Assembly: GCA_030407085.1 (NCBI GenBank)
Contig: CM059582.1
Span: 71,820,001-71,884,000, forward strand
Reading direction: 5' to 3'
Source of the DNA: Trichopria drosophilae
Lineage: Eukaryota; Arthropoda; Insecta; Hymenoptera; Diapriidae
Length of the DNA: 64,000 bases
This document shows, in pieces, positions 58,571 through 64,000 of this stretch. The first letter of the stretch is position 1. Each line of letters begins with the position of its first letter. The position numbers and the translations under genes are program-made. Under the pieces are notes generated by a model. The model was not told the origin of the DNA and did not search any database. It worked only from the letters and a program-made list of their open reading frames with translations.

Positions 58571-60870
58571 AGTTATACAAGACCGAAACCGTAGAAAGTC
58601 AACCTCCTCTCTAGGTAACACGATGCCACCATAAAAACTTAAAGATCGGAAAAGAACAGGTCTTTCTCTGCCCACAAATAAGTAAGATTCCTATATTATC
58701 AACAAATATTAAAATTAAGTGAAATATACAAAATTGCATCAGTTTGTTTGTTAAAATTTTTTCAATATATTTTCATAAAAACAAACTCCTATTTTCAATA
58801 TTTATAATTTTTACACACACGAAAACTTTTCTATGTTAAAATATAAAAGTCTAAAAAAAGGCATTCTCAAGCCGTACACGCACCAACACCCAAAAGCCAT
58901 AAAATTAAAAAAGGGAATTTCGAGAAGACACATTTTCTCAAGGCAAAGAGAATGACCTTCTTTTTCTATTGTTAGTTTTTGTCCTCGATCAATTATAACA
59001 TTTAGATTTACGCAACAATATTAATTCTTATTTCAACATTTAACAATACTTTTAATAAAACAATATATCATTAAATTAAATCGTTTTGAATAAAAAAAAA
59101 AGACAATGAGTGAATAAAAAGAGAAATCAATTAAAGTCGATAAATTCAAATTACAACATTAATATCGTTGCGTAATTGAAATGTTAATAAATAAGTTTAA
59201 AAACCAAACCATTATTTAGTAATGCCATTTATCAGAATTAAAATATGTATACATATATACATATATATATATATTTTTTTTTTTTTTTAATTTTGATAAA
59301 CATATATATGTATATAATACTCAATTAAATCAATTCTACACAACCAGGTACACAAATATTGTAAAGTTAATACAAATAACGAACGAATAATTCTAGCAAT
59401 AAATAACTGACATATAATTAATAAAAAAATTAAAGCGAACTCAAATACCAACATTACAAAAATTCTTTTTATAACAAAAACATTTCTTTTACAAAATATT
59501 GAAGTTTAAATAAATAAACAATACAAATTTAACAATCTCTATTTAACTTTAATTCTAATTATGCTAGAACTTTCGTTCATGTTTATAAAAGCTACTTTAG
59601 CTTTGTGAAAAAATATTTTGTTAAAAGTTTATCGCTATAAAAAACCCAAGAACAGTTTTTTTATAACTATAAAAAGATGATACAAATTTTCCTACCAAAC
59701 CTAATATTTCCACGCCTGGACCGACTCATACTCCTACTCCGACTCCGACCCAGACTCTCGGATCAGCTTTTTGGACGTGCTGCTGCTTCAAATTTTACTG
59801 GCTTTCTGTGCGTCGTCGTTGTCTCTGCTGCCGCTCCAATATTGGCAGTTTCCGCTGGTCTTGGTGGATTTTAGCTTTTGGTCTTCCACGTGGCCCCTCT
59901 AGGCCGCCAAGCAGGTCAGATTCATCAATCAACCGGAACACGGCCCACCGGCACTATCAACCGGAGCTCAGCTCACAACGGAATCGACAACCCGACCTCG
60001 CTCTCCTCGTTCACAACACTCCCTTCTTATACAGATCCAGGCGATCGTATTCTCACCTCCGTAAAAATATTTAGGTCCAGGTGACCGAATATTATCCAAG
60101 TTTTCTTCGAAAACAGGTCCAGGCGACCTAATTTTCCTACCAACCCCCTGTGGAGCCGAGATTCACGGGAAATTAATCTCCGAGAGGTACGAGCAACGTC
60201 CAACTCCCATACAGTTAGTAAGTATAAATCTTCCAAAATATAAAAAAATAATAAACCCACTAACCACCCTTTCCTTTTCCACTCTCTTTTCATGCCCGAT
60301 ACGAGCCGATAAAAATTGAATGCCTCAGGCATTAAATTTATTTTATATTTTTTGTTATTTTATGAGACGGATGTGTCGGACTTCTTTTCCATTTTTTTTT
60401 GAAGACCACTTTTTTTAAAACACATAAAGAAGCCGACACCTTAGGGATTCCCTTTTTTATTTTAGCGACTCTAGTGCGTTTAACTGGAGCCCTTTTGGGT
60501 GACCGGATGCAACCAAGACAGTCAGTAGGGACAATAGGCAACCCCGTTTTTTTTCGGTTAATTAACTTATTATATTTTTTTTTCTTTTCATAAATAAAAA
60601 AAGAGATTTAATTAATTACAAATAAAAATATACATATATATAAAAAATCCCTTTTACCACTTTTTCCTTATCCTATTAATACATTATAAGGATCACCATT
60701 TCTTGATTTAAATTCTCGTCCTCTATTTATTTTTTCAGTGCCGGTAAAAGCGAGCCGCCAGAGATTTAAAAGGGAACCTTAGTCCGTTTCCCGACCCTCA
60801 TTTCCCTCAGAAACCTCCACTACAACCTCCTCCAGTCGAACCCCTTCCACTATTCGGGAATCCTCACTCA
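58571..60870 (+). repeat. Second copy of the dispersed repeat (23064-25599)
   Basis: Direct-orientation match from 'agttatacaagaccgaaacc' to 'cgggaatcctcactca'. Both ends of the parent unit (TGTTACG... and ...TAACA) are absent, so it is a fragment. It has a shorter (TA)n. Four 'ggtcca..gacc' words near 60035-60130 match those near 24610-24740. Confidence 0.9.
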
Positions 60871-62181
60871 CACTTGTTGGGTACACAAAACGTCGTTTTT
60901 TGCGTATACTCAAACTAATTTTTTTCCGACCTTCCCCGGAATGACCGAGACGAAAGTAGCACTTTCATAGCGCTTTCGCAACGACTTTTTCAGACATGCG
61001 CATTTCGGTTCTATTACTCCCTAGGGAAGGAAAGAGCGACTAGCGGGAGTAATGAGGGTCATTCTGGCAAAAACGGAAAAAGTAGCGTGTGTCACAGTGG
61101 AGGGACCCACCTCGTGGGAGGGTTATCCTCGCTTCGCTCGGACAGCAAACCTCCCATTTGTGAGTCGCGGGCTTTATTCCATTGAAGCATAATACACTAT
61201 TACATACGCTTTACGAAAACAGTAGTTTTTGTATTAAGGTCGTAAAATGAGCTTTTTACGCCCAGCAGCGATCCCCGCGTGTCATAAGACCGCCTTATCG
61301 GTGTAAAAAGCTTACGCCCGGGATAGGAACATTATTTTTTATGTGTCGAATGGACATTTTTATATATGATGATTCATCAAAATCTCAATTTAATACATGG
61401 GTCGTGAAATAGTAATTTTACGGTCGCAAAATGGAGTACACAATGGCTGTTTCACACTTGCTGTATCATCGAAAAGAAATGTTTTGTACACTTATTTCAA
61501 ATTGACCGTATGCATCTCTCAAGTAAAAAATTTACTGTACACACTGGACACTGTATATGACCAAATAAGTGGTACAGTAGACTTTTATGCACAAGCGACA
61601 ACTGCACTCCCGAAGCAACGCAGACGCTGAGCATTACGTAAAGTTCTAGCACGTGCATTCGTTTATACCCATGCTAGATATTCTAGTTTTCCAGTTTGTG
61701 CGCGTCAAGGTGTCTAATTGTGTAAAGAATACTTTACATGCAACCTTTCATTTTACGAACTATTACGCAGAAAATTATTAGAAGTCCTGTTTTTAACATA
61801 CTTCTCGTACGTTTGCTATTGCGGGATATTATTGCAAATTAGTAGAAAATATATTAATTGTTAGTCAATTTCTGCTAACTAATTTTTTAACTTAATTCAT
61901 TTAGTTAAAATTAACTAATAATTAATACATTTTTTTACTAATTTCAAATAGCAACAGTTTTTCCTAATTCAAATTTATGGTGCATAAAATATGTTTTCCT
62001 AAATCATACATGAACTCAGAAAATACGTTAAGCCTTTCATATAACTCTTTTTTATTAATGTTTACACAGAACTGTTGAAATCGCACTTGTAGATTAGGAA
62101 ACGACATTAACACAAACTAACTTACAACATATTTTTCTTATACTAATTTCAAATATGAAAATCTTTGTCACTCTTTTTGAA
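60871..62181. other. Unassigned stretch
   Basis: A GC-richer patch at about 60890-61160 (gtgggagggttatcctcgctt) and a segment near 61235-61290 resemble 19365-19430, so a repeat relative is present. A 77-codon frame at 61397-61630 has no motif. Confidence 0.3.
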
Positions 62182-63183
62182 TTAGGCGCGTTTATCGTGT
62201 TTATGCCTCTTACTTTTGTGTTCATGGCGCCTTTCACGTTCATGCTTTTTTTCTTTACGGTGATGTTTGTGTTTGTTATGGGATTTTGACGATGGGCTAT
62301 ATGTATGTTTTCGTGAATATTTTTGCCTTTTTTATGGGATGGATGCACTACTTAAAGGGGATAATACTGTGTGCTTGTGATTATCTCTGTATGTGGATGT
62401 ATGTATGGGTGACTGTTGAGGTGTGTCTTCCTGACTTTGGATATACTTAGAAGAAGTCTGGTTGTATGAAGATGACTGCGAGGAAGAAGTACCTGCAGTG
62501 CAGATTTTGGACAAATGTGCTGTTTTCAAAGCTGCAGATATGGGTGTTGATGAGCGACTACGTTTTTGATATGTGCTAATAGGTGAATGACTATTTGTGG
62601 GTATTTTATTGCTTTCAATAGAGTTAATGCATGACTTATCTGAACATGAAGACGATGGATGACGGTGAGTATAAATTTCTGAATGAATCGACTCTTCTTG
62701 AAGGTGTTAATATGATTGTTGATGGTCGATCATAAAGTATATCATGTGTATGAATGGGCGACCGATTACGTGACGGTGTTTTACTACTTGGAGAATTTTT
62801 AGAAAATGAAGTTTCTGATTGTGTAGTTGGTAAATGTATTGGTGTCAAATTTGTTGTTTTTGGGAGGGTTAGTACAGGTATTGATGAGCAATTGTATGCT
62901 ATAGATGTACGAATTGGTATCCGACTCCGTTTGTTTATATCTGTCGAGCGAAACTGCAAGGTGTTTTTTGGTGCCATTGCTCCAGAGTCGGTGGGAGTTG
63001 GACATCTTTCATGTTCATGTTGTTTGATGAATGATTGTGATGAAGTCGATAGTAGCTTATTTGCATTCTTTCCTTCATCAAGTTTCGGTTCATGCGGATT
63101 CCTCAAGGTACCACACATCAAATTTATCGCCTGGTGATATTCAGGCTTTGTCAGCAGCGGAGTTGCGCGTTTTGAAATGTATG
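62182..63183 (-). pseudogene. Possible host exon: Ser/Thr-rich protein with His/Lys-rich tail
   Basis: On the minus strand 'tttttag' (63190-63184) could be a splice acceptor. The frame then reads through LLTKPEYHQAINLMCGTLRN and long Ser/Thr/Pro-rich sequence, shifts frame near 62700, continues Ser-rich, meets one TAA at 62332, and ends in a basic HHRKEKKHERERRHEHKSKR tail with a stop at 62182. Such tails occur in nuclear transcription-related proteins; I do not recognise the gene. Two lesions suggest a pseudogene or sequence errors. Confidence 0.35.
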
Positions 63184-63367
63184 CTAAAAATTATTATTCT
63201 AAAATTATTATGAAATGATGAAAGTGTAACAAAAAAGCAAAGAATTGCTCATCTAGCCCAAATGCTCAAGAGCAAATCCCCACAACTTTCAAAGTTTTAC
63301 ATTAAAAAAAATTAAAATTTTTTGGTTAAAGGCACAGTATTGAAAACATTCGTTTCTCATATAGTTT

Positions 63368-63568
63368 CCCAACGGGCACGATAGTCTCAAATATTTCTAC
63401 AACGTTTTCAGAACGTTACAGAAACGTTCCTAAAACGTTTTGTCTACAAGTTTTACGGGACTTTTTGCTAATGTTTCGAATATGTTGCAGACATAAATCG
63501 TTTTAGGAACATTTCCGGAACGTTCTAAACACGTTTTAGAAACACTTGGAAATTTCGTGCCCGTTGGG
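63368..63568. mobile_element. 201-bp MITE with CCCAACGGGCACGA ends
   Basis: 14-bp perfect ends 'cccaacgggcacga' and 'tcgtgcccgttggg'. The interior repeats AACGTT roughly every 14 bp in both halves. No target duplication seen (left 'tatagttt', right 'tagctttt'). Confidence 0.8.
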
Positions 63569-64000
63569 TAGCTTTTTTTTTTGTAAAACTCCAGATTTAA
63601 CCTAAATTCAAAATTTATTTGAATAAAATTATTCTGATAGAAAATTTATAAAATCATTTTCAATGATAATTAAATTATATTTCTTTTTTAAATTTCCTAA
63701 TAGTATAATCCATTATAAGTAAATATACAATAGTTATAACAATTAATGACAGTAACAATAATAAAATCTGAAATTTTTCAACTAGTTATGTTTAGTCTTT
63801 CAGTGTACCCTCTCCTTACTTGATCTATTTATAAATAAAGAATAAATTGCATGGTTATTAATTGGCACATATGGAAATCTATTTACTGCATTTTATTGAT
63901 ATTAATTTTTTGTAATAGAGGCTCCGGAATGCATAACTCTCGGAGCGCGCGGAACCGTAAGTAGTAACCGACCAGTTGTTTTAATTTCTTACAGATTTTT
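63569..64000. other. AT-rich right edge
   Basis: No gene. If 62182-63183 is an exon, this would be its upstream intron. Confidence 0.3.

Noticed and set aside
62754..63137. Plus-strand 127-codon ORF
   Set aside because: Antisense to the Ser/Thr-rich minus frame, which has a more coherent composition and a basic tail.

Overview
The window looks like repeat-dense nuclear DNA of an insect, most likely a hymenopteran and possibly an ant. That is inferred from the mix of element types: an R1-clade LINE seated in (AC)n, a DD41D mariner-like transposon, decayed Ty3/Gypsy elements, an env-bearing LTR retroelement, and a small insect-type multigene family. There is no bacterial-style gene organisation, and few candidate host genes are visible.

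Layout. 1-4353: an R1-clade LINE bracketed by (CA)n/(AC)n; ORF1 and ORF2 overlap by ATGA and ORF2 carries one in-frame stop. 4354-6893: a DD41D transposon with an intact 358-aa transposase; its 5' side carries an inverted copy of its own 3' end. 7229-10853 (-): a purine-rich APE-type LINE with five in-frame stops and no frameshift in its main ORF2 body. 12108-17902 (-): a zinc-knuckle gag fragment and a decayed Ty3/Gypsy element (gag, protease, RT, RNase H, integrase). 18217-21380: short direct repeats and a 1.35-kb TIR element. 22101-22849: a cluster of AGATAAC motifs. 22910-25914: a possible 3-kb LTR, of which 2.3 kb recurs at 58571-60870. 27423-29735 (-) and 30256-31086 (+): two dead copies of the DD41D transposon, the second an internal-deletion derivative with long TIRs.

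31247-38797 (+) is a broken Ty3/Gypsy-type retroelement: gag with a prion-like N/Y/Q stretch, protease, RT/RNase H, integrase, a mononegavirus-like env remnant, and an extra membrane-protein ORF with 26-aa repeats. 39294-43340 holds short Cys-rich ORFs that resemble one another, interrupted by two TIR elements (39584-40632 and 41941-43084). Both TIR elements carry a 5S-rRNA-like segment, and one carries a nested TTAA-flanked MITE whose empty site is visible in the other.

46124-46741 (-) is an intact 205-aa ORF of an uncharacterised multigene family. A decayed tandem relative is embedded in a large palindrome (arms 47272-50440 and 51354-54521, 913-bp spacer). A second, older palindrome (about 54960-57490) contains two broken, intron-retaining copies of another insect gene family. 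The right edge holds a perfect-hairpin MITE (57620-57770), a 28-bp-period ATAGCG array (58316-58546), a possible host exon encoding a Ser/Thr-rich protein with a His/Lys-rich tail (62182-63183, -), and a MITE packed with AACGTT (63368-63568).

Most of the sequence is mobile or duplicated DNA, so there is no pathway of cooperating host genes. The main interest lies in element structure, env capture, the small Cys-rich ORF cluster, the 5S-bearing TIR family and the two palindromes.
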